Source of the DNA: Diadema setosum
Taxonomy: Eukaryota > Echinodermata > Echinoidea > Diadematoida > Diadematidae
NCBI GenBank assembly: GCA_033980235.1
Contig: CM067072.1
Span: 25,044,192-25,108,191 of the forward strand
DNA: 64,000 nt
Reading direction: 5' to 3'
The notes below the pieces were generated by a model, which made no database searches, was not told the DNA's origin, and worked only from the letters and a program-made list of their open reading frames with translations. Below are positions 1 through 12,898 of this stretch, piece after piece. Made by a program: the position numbers and the translations under genes. Position 1 is the first letter of the stretch. Each line of letters begins with the position of its first letter.

Positions 1-1274
1 CTTCAGAGGAGCAGAATCTACAATGGAGAAGCATCGTCAAATGTGAACTGGATATCTGAGGTGGTCACCTCATTCTACATCCTTTCAATGGTACCCATTT
101 GACTATATGAATACATGCATTAGGAAATATATATTTCTAGTTGTATGACGACTTGATTGCGTCTTGAACATTGCTGGGAAATATAAGAAAATCTAAAGAA
201 CCCCCCCCCCCCGGAATTACACTGTGGAAAAAGAACCCACTTCACTTCTCCCGTAAAGTCGTGCAGAGTAGGAAGAAGTCACGGTGAAGGGGCAAAGGGG
301 TGGTGAGACCTATGGGTTACAGATATTATTGGTTTCGTTTGGCTGCCCTAAAGCTGGCAGACTTTAAAATTATCAATAATTAGTAGTAAATAAAGGTAAT
401 GATAATATTGATAATGATAATGATTCTGATAATTTAACTGATAACAGGTCAGAAGTTATGATATAATTGTATAAATAGTGTTATTCCCGAGCATCGATTG
501 GGCTTGCAACAGAAGACTCGAATTCAACCATCAAAATTTAGGAAAGGAAAAAAAGTATCCGAAAAGTCACCTCCTTCCACTCTCTCCTGACACACCCCCA
601 CGGACATCCTGCCAGCGGCAGTGAGATACCATTTTTCTCCCATTTCTCCCGGTTCCGAAGCAAGTTCAAGTACTTTCGTTTCGGTGCAGTGGCATATATA
701 TTGACATATGCGACAGCTTCCAAAGGATATTGTGTAAGCGATAATAGCATACCGCGGCGTTTCTTTACACCGCCACTTCCGCGCAGATCCGCAGGTGGCA
801 GGGATCCCTACCAGAGTGGCCTGACACACTCTTGTTTTCGTCAGGAAATACTTGACACTGATTGGCTGACCATCTGCACGATTACTTTTTTCATTGGTTG
901 GAGTTTTCGCGCAGGCAAGAATGAAAACTAACTAAACTTATGTCTTCAAGATATCCCGATTTAGGTCAGAAGACAATAGAGCCAGCAGGGAGACAAAAGA
1001 TGTGCAGGCATGCATTTAGAGTGCGGAGATAAATCCCTGTCGCAGTACGAGTTGAAATTTTTACCTTATCTCCACCCATATCACTATTTTTTTCGAAGGA
1101 AAGAATGTTTAAAATAAACCCTCAAACACGAAAAACAGCAGACTATGAGATTAAAAATTAAAGACACTTCAAAAGGATACATCTGTCAAGGCGAGCAGGA
1201 TGAAAAACGTTCCATATAATTTATAAGGCTATGGAATTCTCACGATTCTTCTGTTTTCAAGAAACCGTATCAGT

Positions 1275-1450
1275 GCAATTACCCCCCCCCCCCCCCCTCC
1301 GGCTATACAATCGTTAGTGATAAGGTTAGAGTAAAGTTTAGGGCTAGTGTTAGGTTTAGAGTTAATGTTTGGGTTAGGGTTAGGATCAGGATTAGGATTA
1401 GGGTTAGGATCAGAGGAAGAGTCTGGGGTAATTGTCCAGGGGTAATTGCC
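1275..1450 (+). repeat. telomere-like GGTTAG minisatellite element, copy 1
   Basis: GCAATTACC and a 16-C run at the left, GGTAATTGCC at the right. Between them are degenerate GGTTAG/TTAGGG units (1,316-1,410). Confidence 0.7.
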
Positions 1451-1756
1451 CTAGAACCCAAGAAACACATGCTGTCGAGTACAACCATGAATGCCAACTT
1501 TAATAGTGGAGTAGTATTGGTCGTCGCATCGGGAGTAATCAATCGGATTTAGAATGTGCGTCGGAGTTAATTTTGAAGAAATGTTTGCTCTTAAACCTCC
1601 TGAAAAAGTCCTCATTGCTAGGTGTTTTTGTTTTGTTTTGTTTTGTTTTTTGTTTTCTTACAAACATAGAATTTGACTGACGTCTTCTGTCTGAATTCAT
1701 CAAACTAAATCGGAACAAAATCTGGTGAAGATCATTTGGTTAAAGGGATCTTATAG

Positions 1757-2410
1757 GTCTGGTTCACACCTAACTTTGAGTTTCTAACATTTTTTTTTTG
1801 TGTGTGTGTGCAAGATAATGAGAAACCTCTTATAAAATATGTAAAACATGTAATAGTATTCCAAGAGGGATTCAACGTTTATTTGATGAAAATTGGTTTT
1901 GAAATGGCAAGGATACTCAAAACAAGCAATACTACTAAAAGGTGGGACCCATCTTTTATTAGGATCCCTTTGTTTTACTTTCCTCTTAGAATGGTATTCT
2001 CTGTAACATTTCATATGTGGTCTTTCAGTATCTACAGTACTGGTTGAGGTGGGGTTCATGTTTTGAACATTCCCAAGTGAGATAATGAGAAACCTCTTAT
2101 GAAATATGAAAGAGCATGTAGTTTTAAGAAGGATTCAACGTTTATTTGATTGATGAAAATTGGATTTCAAATAGCTGAGATATCCAAAAAAGTGATGATA
2201 ATAAAAGGCGATAGGCCACGCCTTTTATTAAGATCTCTTTGTTTCACCTTATTTTTGGATATCTCAGCCATTTCAAAACCGATTTTCATCAAATAAAAAT
2301 TTGATACCCCTTAAAATTGCATGGTCTTTGACATCTCATAGAGTGGTTTCTGAGTATCTCGCAAAACGTTAAAAGCTAAATCCTCACCTCGACCAGAACT
2401 GTACACAACC
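1757..2410. mobile_element. two adjacent copies of the GATAATGAGAAACC palindromic MITE
   Basis: GATAATGAGAAACCTCTTAT occurs at 1,816 and again at 2,081, each followed by TTCAACGTTTATTTGAT and GATGAAAATTGG. The second copy folds on GGATATCTCAGCCATTTC. The same sequence recurs at 23,224. Non-coding; the 80-90 codon frames here are by-products of the palindromes. Confidence 0.72.
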
Positions 2411-5400
2411 TTTAACTCAATCATCATCCCCACCAATACTATACCTTCCCTTTAAAGGTCAATGGCAGTTTTGTTAGGGGATGACACCCTCATTTCTTCT
2501 AATTTTTGCATACGTGACATGTGACCGATGCCACCGTTTCAAGTCATGTGAAGGTTTCCTTTAACAGTCCACAGCTTACTTCGTCATAATTTAACGATAA
2601 CACCGCTGAGTTCATTCCTCTTTTTAACTCGATTGAACATGGAGTGGAATTTTCCTTCAACCACAAACATGGAGGTCACATTATTTTTATTGATGTGATT
2701 GAAAACCATGACTAGGCACTTCGCACTATAGTGGTGAGTCTCTTTCCCATACATTTTTTTTCATAGATTTTTAAGATTTTTTAAAAAATATTTTTGCTAA
2801 TGGTAAATTCACCACTGTTTGGAAAAGTTTGCCTACTTCCTTTGAGAGAGAAAATCACTGATGAAAAAAAAAAAAAAAATCCCTGTTCAAGCTGAATGTG
2901 ACGAAAAGCAGAATGGGTCAAAGTTAGCATGGGAGCGGAATTTTCATTAAAATATGACTTAGAATAATTATGAAATCTATATACAGTGCAGTTTAATATG
3001 GTATCACGAATCAGCTGCGATCTTGCAAATACATTTGTACAGAGGGAGACAACTGATCAAAATTTGTCATTGCACGACATCTTTGCTTCTCGACAACATG
3101 CCAAACTAATTCTTTCATGATTTTTTTTTATTTTTTTTTTGAGAGGGTGGAGCGTTTGATCTCCACAAAATGTTCACCTTCGTTTTGTAAAGACAAATCT
3201 ACTGATGTCATCACAGTCACTTTAAACATGATTCTGAGTTTCCTTTAAACAACAAAAAAAAAAAAAAAAAAAGGAAATGAATGACTCTTGCATGCTTTTC
3301 AAGCGTTTTGTCCTTCAACAGGCACAGCGTGTATCCCATGCCCCCTTTGGCTGCCGATCACCTCCTATTTCCCGATCGGTTTCCTCCCTCGGGATGACGT
3401 ACTTGATTGTATACAGTATCGAACAGATTTTGTTACATATGCGTCAAGCGTGTGTCGTTCTAGCCACTCGTTCGATAATTTGGATAAGATCAATCACATA
3501 GAACTCTTTCGCACTCAATATGCATGTACGTATGTATGTAGTAGGCCCTACACATATTCATATACATATTATGAAATACACACATATTTGAGAGAATGTT
3601 GATCAATAAACTGACGAAATGAAAAAAAAAGAAGATAACAGAAAATTTTTATATTTTCTTGTTAGACCAAAAATTGGGTCCAAAATAATTGTCTCATTTA
3701 TCATTTATATCATCCCCACTCTGGACCAATATTGTGTGTAGGCCTATATGCTACTAATTATGTTGAGATGGTGAAACACAAAATTGAACTTAAACTACTT
3801 TTTACAAAGCGAAGAAACTATAACAGCAACACCTTGTGTCACGAAGTTGTCGGTGCAAGTAACAAATTTAGATAGTAAAGAATCCCTCGTACAAAATATG
3901 ATATCATTGACGGTCCGTGGGGAACATTTGTCTGATGGATTAGCTCTTTTAAGGCTTGTTTCCCCCCTCATAGATTAAATAAAGAGTAAAATTTAACAAT
4001 GCTGACAAGAGAGAGAAAAAAACAACGAGCAAACAAACAGAAGTTTCATCACGATCGTACGTGTTATAACAAGATACAGAATGCCAAGTCTAAAGTTTCG
4101 AGTGAGACGGTCTTGCAGCTGTATCATCTGCAAAATAACAAAAACAAAAACAAAACAAAACAAAACAAAACAAAACAAAACATAGTTTTGATGACGTATG
4201 ACGTATTATATTAAGAAAAAAAAAACCGGGAGATTTGTAAGGTGAATACGTCTTTCTCTCATTGACTTTGCATAATAACTATGATTGTGACTAATTCACT
4301 GCTTCGCGAAACAATGTGAAATTACCTGACTTTCTTTTTCGAAGGTCCGATTCTACTTTATAGCTATTTTTTTTTTTTTTAGTTTGCTCCCAAAGTGAAC
4401 TAAAAACAAGAAGCAAACTTTCCCTTTAAGAGGCATGAAAAACGTCATTGGTATTTAAATAGTACCAATGGAAATAACTTCTATTCTATTATCGCTAACG
4501 TAATGGTCATTAAAAGCTAAAACTTGAGACTTGTGTGTAGATCGGATGAGTTTATTTTACTTTGACCGAGTCTAGAAACTAACGCATGTTCGGGACGACG
4601 ACAGAAAGACTGAAAAATTGTTCACATTATACTGTCAATGATTAATTAATGCAATGACGGAAGCAAATGTAATGAAAAATTAACGATAACTAAATTTGAC
4701 GTTACTTTAACTGACAGAAAAAAAGGACCTGTTGATGAGAGGTTTGGTAACGGGAACAAATACATCAGCAGAAGACGGAACATGAAAAACAAAATGCTCT
4801 TGATTCTTTGTTTTTCTCGATCGTTAAATGTGTATCAGTTACGTCCTGTAATTTCGTATGCCTGTTATTATGAACGACTTCTGGACAGGGCAGAAGGGAA
4901 AACGGAAGAAGGACAATTTTCTTCGAATTAGGGGGAGGAAAAATCAAACTTCTCGAATAAGAGTGACGACGTGGCATGTCAGGGTGACATTTCCGAGTTT
5001 TTGATGAGTTATTTTTTTTTTTGCACTGCCTTTATACAATTTCTTTGCGCTTTTTTTTTTTTTTTGCGATGCCATTCGCGCGAGAAGGGCAGAACAATTT
5101 GCTAACAGACGGGAAATGAACGGGAGGCGAGCTTGCGTCAAAAGCGCACGTGCACTGCACCGGTCTTAACTCCCATGTTTTCTCGCACGTACGGAGGTGA
5201 CAAGAGTGTGAGTGAGAAAAAAGAACTTATGGGGCATTTCTTCATTTTTCCTTTTGAAAGATGTAGACGGATAAAAAGGATAGGGGAAATCAGACTTCCC
5301 CTAGGAAAGATAATCGTCCATCACCACCAATCAGGCTGAAAATGTCCGTGCATGTGATGTGTCGCGGAATACGCTCCGATGCCAATTCAGTCCAAACCCT

Positions 5401-5688
5401 TACCCTTGTTACTTCGTAATCCGGTTTCCTAATATACAGCAGGACTGACAGGCAAATTACTGCTCACTCGAAAGTCAACCTGACACTTGTGGGAGAGAAT
5501 ATTGGCACCTTCTTCAGCTGCAGAGATAATTGGTGCGTGGGTGCTCCCCAGACAGACACAAACTTATGTTTTCTAAAATTGAAACAGAAGAAAAGGGAAA
5601 GGAAATAACAATTAGATATAATTGGACTTTTGGATAAGTCACTCTGCGCAGTCTTTGTTGTATCAATTGCGTTTATATATAGGTATAG

Positions 5689-5694
<6 letters not shown>

Positions 5695-5743
<49 letters not shown>
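5695..5743. repeat. (TA)n microsatellite
   Basis: About 24 uninterrupted TA units. The short frames of Tyr-Ile repeats across it are artefacts. Confidence 0.95.
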
Positions 5744-5745
<2 letters not shown>

Positions 5746-6914
5746 TATGCGCATTTATGGCTTCTTACACGACTCCATTTAACGGCGATAGTAGAGGAAA
5801 GGTTATTAGCTATTCTTTAAAAGAACCGAGATTGAAGACGTTAAGTTTTATCCCTAGTAACTTCTTTTTCATCTCTTAGTCTCTCTAACATAGCATGGAG
5901 ATGCGGAAAACAGGTCGAGCCATGTAACTGAACTGCTGATGAATGCAAGAGGAAACTCAATGGCCCGAATAAAATATGTAGGATTTTATATCAAACCTCG
6001 CGCTCAGTGCGCTCTTGCAATGTCGTTTAATTGTTGTTTAAATCGGTAAACCCTGTCTAACTCTCAGTGACAGAATTTCAGTCTGTAATGTAGTGCAATT
6101 TCTACGCAAATTTAGACCTTGTGAGTGATATGTAGTTAAGGTTGGTTCCAGGAGTGGTATAGGGGCGTGTTTCAGGGCTGATACTTTAATCAATATTCAC
6201 AAATGAGTTTTTATTAAACAATCATTTGAATATGCGACTCAATGGCAGCGTGATTTTTACTTTATTTGATGACATGTGAATGTCCTGTGGCCTTAAAATG
6301 TGTGCTTCTGTTTATATTTTGATTCTACGAGCATAATGACAATCAACCTCTTGCAATGCGTATCATAATAACCTCATTTCACTTCATGTCATGATCGAAA
6401 ATACCTGTATAACTGACAGCTTACATGAGATGATTGTATATACCGTATAAATCTCAGCAGAATAGAGAGTATCATTTTGAAGGTGCTAAAAAACCCCACC
6501 GTTTCTTAAAAGCGTGAAAACCTATTGATATGTGTAAGTGTACAGATATGCAAACTGCTCTGAATATTGGTGTAATTTGATCAAAACGCAGTGATACATC
6601 TAGAGACAGCCCTGTCTGGTTCATTAAACGCATTAACCAAGACGCATCGAAGTCTGACACTATTTTAAAAAACCTTATTACGACATGTCAGATCCGATCT
6701 AATTCGTGGTTTCTCAAACGGGATCAACCCGGAGAGTGCGCACGTGCCGCTGAGGATTGCCCCGACCCCGCCCACTTTTCGGGCTCTCGCGCAAATTGAT
6801 ATTGTTGTATGGTTCCTGTTGTGACGTCTCGAGAGAGCAGTCGGAGAACTCGAGACCTGGAAAATATGTCACCGGTGTAATTATTCCACGGGGCATCATT
6901 TTCACGAGCCATCT

Positions 6915-7345
6915 CCATACACGGTATACCCCTCCCCCATCTCTCCTTTTTTCCCTCAATTTCTCACTATGCGTTTCTCTCTCTCTGTCTGTCTGTGGCT
7001 GTATGTCTCTGTCTCTATCCTTTCCTTTTCATCCTCGTCCACAATCGTTCATCTCTCTCCCACCTGGTTTCTCAAATTCTCACTCGATCTATCCATCCTT
7101 TTTATCATCACTTTCTGTCGGTCTGTTTGGCTTTCTTTCTCTCCTTTTATCTTCATCTTAGTATAAACCTTTTTCCCTCCCTCTTTTTCTCATCTCTCTC
7201 TTTCTCTCTGTCCCTACCCCTCCCATCTTTTTTTAAATCTAAATCTGTCTTCCTTTCTTCTTTTTTTATCACCTCTCCTTGTATCTGCCGACATCTCTTT
7301 CATTCCTTCCTTCTCTCTATCTCTCTCCCTCTCCTGACGTCATGC
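6915..7345. repeat. 430-bp pyrimidine-rich tract
   Basis: The plus strand is nearly all C and T, with (TC)n and (TCTG)n stretches. Overlapping open frames rich in Ser, Leu and Phe arise from composition and are not called as genes. Confidence 0.85.
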
Positions 7346-10300
7346 CTCGATCTGATTGCTCCTTTTCCGTCACGAATATGCCCAAAAAGTACGGAGAACC
7401 CCCTTTTTTTCTGCACGAGAATATGTCCTTAATCCCGTATTAATATCATATTCCTTTGTATTGACATCTCAGGGATTTCTCGCACCTGCCCTTCGGCCCT
7501 GACGCTGTCCATGGGTAAGTGTGTAATTGATGATAAACACGAGCTATAAACGTGACAAAATTTAACTGGCGTCAGCGCAGGCTTATTGTGACCAGTTTAA
7601 AAAAAAATAACTTAAAGGGTGTCATAGTAATATTACGTCCCAACTTCCGACGCATAGGCTACATTCCTAATGCGCTCTTCCTTCTTCTCTCTCTCTTTCT
7701 CTCCCTTTCTTTCCTATAAAGGCAGAACAAGCTTGACTAAACAGTAAATCCACACAAGGATCTTTAATTACAACAATAACAAAGCCAAAAGAACCTTACA
7801 GAAAGATGTTTGGATTGTAGACACGTTAAACCCGACGACTTTATCAATACTAATTTGACCTGAAAACATTCCATATACATTGTATCTTGTATCCTGCCAT
7901 GATACTGCCTGTAAAAGGCGGTTTAGTGTCGGGCCCAAGTTATGGCTGTCCAAGTGTGGTGTTTACAGGGTCTTGGACTTGGCTGAGGAGTACAATAATC
8001 GATTCTAGTTTAGGTTGTTCTTTGTCTGTTCACTTAATTCAGGTTGAAGGTTTGTAATCACGAATTTTAACATCTTTCAGTGCAGAAAGTGCTACAGTAG
8101 TTATCAATATCCTCTAATGCATCCAGTGCATTTGAACGTGAGAAAATAGGCACCCATTTCAAAGTAATTTGGGGTACAATCACAGCTTGATTATCCGTAA
8201 TCTCTCATTCTAACAATTTAGATTGGATCAATGAGCATGAAATTCTGACAAAATTGTGATCAATTCAATTTCGTGCCTGATCTATATCCCCTAGCTACAT
8301 TAAAAACTGAATCACCTTACACTTCAAAAAAAAAAAAAAAGTTTGATGGTCAGTAAAGCATAGTTTTTTTTTTTTTTTTTTGGGGGGGGGGGGGTTTGCA
8401 CTCTTTGCCTTCTCATCAAGTACTCAACTGTCCACGGAAAAATCTTTCATCTTTTTTCTTTTTTTTTTTCACACACCAAAGAACTTCTGGTTTGACTTCT
8501 TCACCCTCACTTTTGTCTGCTAATGTTAAATAAGGAAAAGGGGAAAAAAGTGGGGGACAAAACATCCAGAAATTCCCCATTGTTAACCATCAATCTGTAA
8601 ACACTTTAAGTGTTAGTCATTGAAAAATACCAATTCATATGAAAGACATTATTTTTATATATGCCATGAATCACCCACCTGTTGACAATACATCTATTTG
8701 ATGTATCTGCCTCATAAAATATACAAGTCCATATTCTGACAGATGCATGCTGAGGCGGTTTGCTACACTTTTTTTAGAGTAGTTATTTTATTAATTTGAT
8801 CATATATGGAGGAAGAGTTCACTTAAATCAAATAAGTGATATTCACAACATATTCATATGTTATGCATACCTTTTAAACAAAGTCTGTTCTTGACAACCT
8901 GAAAGCTTTTCCGAGGCTTGTCCAACATAGCAACAATGTATGCAAACTGGATTCAAGCAACTGAAATTCATTACGAAGAGTGGGTTAATGGAATAGCTTG
9001 TCTCTATGTTCTCAGGAATGAAACATCCATAAATTTGAATACATTACAAAAACAGCCTATTGACCCCAAAATAGTCTTCAACCAAACAATATAGTAACAA
9101 ATCACAGTTCATGTCTGGCTGATGATTTACAGATTAATGCAAAATATTATGTGAAGTAAAGATGTATCCACACTCACATCTAACTGGTACATTCATTGAA
9201 AAGATATTTATAGCTATGAAAAAAATGGTAAAGATTTTACATGTGTATATGCTGTCCAACTTCAGAAATATTCCCACTTATTGCGTTTGCTGTTAGACTG
9301 TTTTGTCTGACATAATCATATAATAGCCAGTTAGAACCTTCAAGTCTGTCAGACAAATATTGACCTGTTCATTGTTATGGCAAGGATTTACATTGTGCAC
9401 TTCTCAAATAGTTCTCACACACATTCAGTCCGCAGCGCTTGCAAAAATTGGGAGCTTTTGATTGAAGACAAACACGTGTCGTGTGCAAATTTCTGCCATT
9501 AGTATAGTTACAAACTTGAAGTCCTGCGTTCTCTCAATTCTACAACAGCAGTAGGTCAGAATAATAATGTTCTAGAATCACCGACGTAGAAGGGAACAAT
9601 GCTGTTTATGATGTAATACACACATTTCACATAAACAGCGCACTCACGCTACGCGAAATTATGCATAGTTTGCTCCCTGATATATAATTCAAAGTTTGAG
9701 CTCCCACAGATTATTGATGTTTTACTGGTGTTCATGTCACTTCATGGAATTTGGGTTTTCCTGATCCTCAAAAGTGTCAACAAGAAATTCGGCCAATGGA
9801 TACAGCAAGACTAGTGTCATGCATCAGATTTTGACCACTCACAGACCCAGAATTCCGGTACGAACCTGAAAGCAATAGCATGTCAGGAATATAAATGTCT
9901 ATGAATTTTGTTGATTCCTAACCCATATTGAAATAGAATTGAGAAAACCTGCCCTAAATGCACTGCGATATACACATGTACTTTAACAAATATAGCATAC
10001 ATGTACACCGTACAAGGTATCTTAGAGGGGAATGGAAAATTTCATGTCATTTTTTTTGTGTGTGTCAAACATGAAGGATTTTTTTTTGAAATACAACACT
10101 GAACTTTGACAGTAATTTTGATAATCCAGATTCTACTTTTCCATTTTATTTTTATTATGGGCATATCCGTTTTCTCTTTCATTTGATGGTAAAATTGTCA
10201 AAAACCGTCTAGAAATACTTGTTCTACATGTACATGTTTATGATCATGTGTCTACATCACGTACATACAAGCTCGGCTCAGCCATGCATACATCTTGAAT

Positions 10301-11147
10301 AAATATGCACGATTTCACTCGCGCTGCGGACTGACTGAACAGCAAATAAGAATATATGCAAATGAGTGTGCTGATGTCATCACCTTTATGTGAAAGTTGT
10401 TTGTGGATTATGTTCACTGGGTAATCAAGACAACAATCTCAACAATAAAGTCATTCCTTAGTCCTCAGCAGCAGCATTAAAATCACTGTCATTTACTTTC
10501 CTCCAATACAAACTGGTAGAATAATGACTGCATCGATAGAATTACCACTCCAAATTTGGTTTACTCATATCTGCCATGGCTGCTTCATGTGATATGTGTT
10601 GGAATAAAATATGACTGTACTAGATAGACGAGAACTTCACATGTTGCCTCCATGCAGCCATATGTGAACAGCAGGTGCATTATGGGCACCAAAGCCCCTC
10701 CCACACCAGTTTCGCTGATCCAGTGATGACATGGTTGAAACATCAGTACATACGTACAGAGAGGAGCAGCAATTCACTTGAAAACATGTTGCTCATTTAT
10801 TACGATTTCTTCCAAGATGTCATCTAAAACGTTTTGAGCTCTATACATATTGACAGCCCACCATATCTTCATTACTTCCATTATCATGATGGTCAGTACT
10901 ATTATCATAATTTTTCTAATCAGCATCTTTATCATTTTTGATTATTACTGTAATTATCACTATCGTTCTTATGATTATCACTATAGTTGTTTTCATTATC
11001 AATATCATAATAATCATTATAATTATAACTTGTTGAATTAGCAATATTGTGCTTTTTGTGATGATGTGTATATTCCTCCACATATTGCACACCTATGTAC
11101 TAGATCCCAGCGGGTTGATATGCATGGTATACTGTATACATCATATA
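7346..11147. other. no supported gene; possible EIF2B3 3' flank
   Basis: AT-rich, with a few poly-A, poly-T and poly-G runs (8,325-8,395) and the doubtful 13-bp inverted repeat pair. No reading frame here resembles a known family. On the minus strand AATAAA occurs several times (for example near 10,796 and 8,785), so the 3' end of EIF2B3 cannot be placed. Confidence 0.4.
9428..10334. repeat. possible transposon bounded by 13-bp inverted repeats
   Basis: CAGTCCGCAGCGC at about 9,427 and GCGCTGCGGACTG at about 10,321. Pairing stops after 13 bp, and no target duplication is clear. Could be chance or a heavily decayed element. Confidence 0.35.
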
Positions 11148-11516
11148 CAGTTGAACCTCTCGTATCCGGACAAGTCGGGACCGGGGCTCATCCGGATAAG
11201 GGATTTGGCTGGATACGGGAGACTCAATGCTTTATACATGTACATATACATACACATGTACTGATGTAGCCCATTGTAGTACCACATGTAGTAATGTGTA
11301 TACTGCAACCTTTTCAATGTTACACTCAGTAACAGACCCCAAAATAGAGGTGTATGTTAATGTTGGAAGTAATATGTCATTCATGTGTGTTTGTGTAGGA
11401 GTTTTCAAGGAGTTGGGAATCCCCCTTTCCTCCCGTAATTATTAAAAAAAACGAGATTGCGTCCGTATAATAGAGAGATCCGGATAAAGGGAGGCCGGAT
11501 AAGAGAGGTTCAAATG
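11148..11516. mobile_element. pogo/Tigger-like MITE with TA target
   Basis: TA, then CAGTTGAACCTCTCGTATCC at the left. At the right is GGATAAGAGAGGTTCAAATG, then TA. Short, without transposase. The CAGTTGAACCTC end and TA target fit pogo-type elements. Confidence 0.75.
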
Positions 11517-12294
11517 TATTTCACTGGGTTTTTATTTTCGCCAAATTTCGCAAGTCATGTGCCATTCATGAATTTTACAACACGCAGAGATATCAACCCT
11601 GATTCCAAATGAGCAATAGATACTAATTTTGCTCTCTAAAATGAGTGAATAGTACCAATTTCACTGTTCATATGATTCCTGTATTCCATGATCCTGAATC
11701 CAACTAGCGGAACTGTCACAAAGTTCCAATTTGTGAAAAAGTAGACTCGCTAAATATATGGTGTATACAGGAACTTTGAGTCCCCCGTAAGATAGACCTC
11801 GCCGATGCCAGAGGAAAGCTTGGTTCTCTGAGCAAACCTAATCACTTTGGGGCTTTCTATTTTCACTTTGTCTTCCTGATGAGCCCTTTCTCTTGATAGT
11901 GAAAGCATTTTAAGTCCCTTTGCCATAGCAACAGCCTAATTAATCGAATGAATGTGAGGCTACTATCATGAATTTACGACTTGAAAGAGCGTAATTAATG
12001 ACGGGTCAGTGGCTTTGTGTACTGTAATAAACTCTTTCTATCAATTAATCAAACACCATACATGGATATTTGCCAGTGAGTGTTTTCTTCTAGAATCAGG
12101 CAGGGGTGTCCAATGGAACACTCCAGTTTCTCCCTGAGAAAAACTGATGTAGTTCATTTCAATATATATAGATATATATATATATTTTTTTTAAGAGCAC
12201 TAATGACCACCATCCAAGACTATCTTCTGAAAAAATTCAAGTAAGGGAAGCAAATGGAATGGAGGGCTACCTCATTCTTCAATGATATTTGGTG

Positions 12295-12460
12295 CAACGC
12301 TGCACACTGGCACTGGTCTGATGGTCCAGGACCAGTAAAAATCACTGTCGGACCAGTAACTTTTTGAGGAATAAATCAGTAAAAGATGGAAAAACTGGGT
12401 ACCTACTGGTCAGACAGACAAGTTGGTCCAGGAAAATAAATGGGTTAGTGTGCAGCCCTG
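12295..12460. mobile_element. hAT-like MITE, 166 bp
   Basis: CGCTGCACACTGG at the left and AGTGTGCAGCCCTG at the right, flanked by TTTGGTG on both sides (12288-12294 and 12461-12467). The 7-8 bp duplication and CAGGGCTGCACAC-type end are typical of hAT. It lies just 3' of the EIF2B3 stop, possibly inside the 3' UTR. Confidence 0.78.
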
Positions 12461-12872
12461 TTTGGTGACAAACAACAATCACAGATCCTCCACAGTCACT
12501 CACTGCCTTGTGGAATAGTCTCTTCTGGAATATGATGCACTCACTTTTCTTCATTTTCTAAACAAAGTTCCTTGACTTTCCCCACATCACCAGGCTAAAC
12601 AACCCCATCCTCTTTTTGGATCACATCCACTTAGTTCTTGTTCTCTCTCCCATGTCCTTGTACAGAGAGGGCGGCCTGAGAGAATGTCCGGTGATGACTT
12701 TAAGTGGCTGGACAGAGAGTGATGGTCAGTTTTGAACCAGCTTTGTGATCCTATGGTCATCTGTCCAGCTGAAAAACACCAACCAGTGACCTTACTCTCC
12801 GAGGTGAGTGCTCCTGTTGGTTTGGAAAGCTGGTGTATGTTCTTTGAGAACGTCACTCTTAGAACTCAAACT

Positions 12873-12898
12873 TCAAACTCTCGCCGACAACTTCTCCG
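12873..12898 (-). CDS. EIF2B3: EIF2B3 terminal coding exon 11
   Basis: A 26-nt coding segment joined in phase 1, giving AEKLSARV and then TGA. The acceptor is [21 protein letters not shown] fits loosely with the AKAKRVNEV end of human eIF2B gamma, but the final EVIVGN-type residues are absent. A different last exon cannot be excluded, so this is the least certain exon of the model. Confidence 0.65.

Noticed and set aside
1303..1542. Leu/Thr-rich minus-strand frame
   Set aside because: Arises from the degenerate GGTTAG minisatellite.
6757..7432. Overlapping plus-strand frames of 65-145 codons
   Set aside because: They translate to Ser/Leu/Phe-rich low complexity from a pyrimidine-rich tract in several frames at once; no domain and no splice context.
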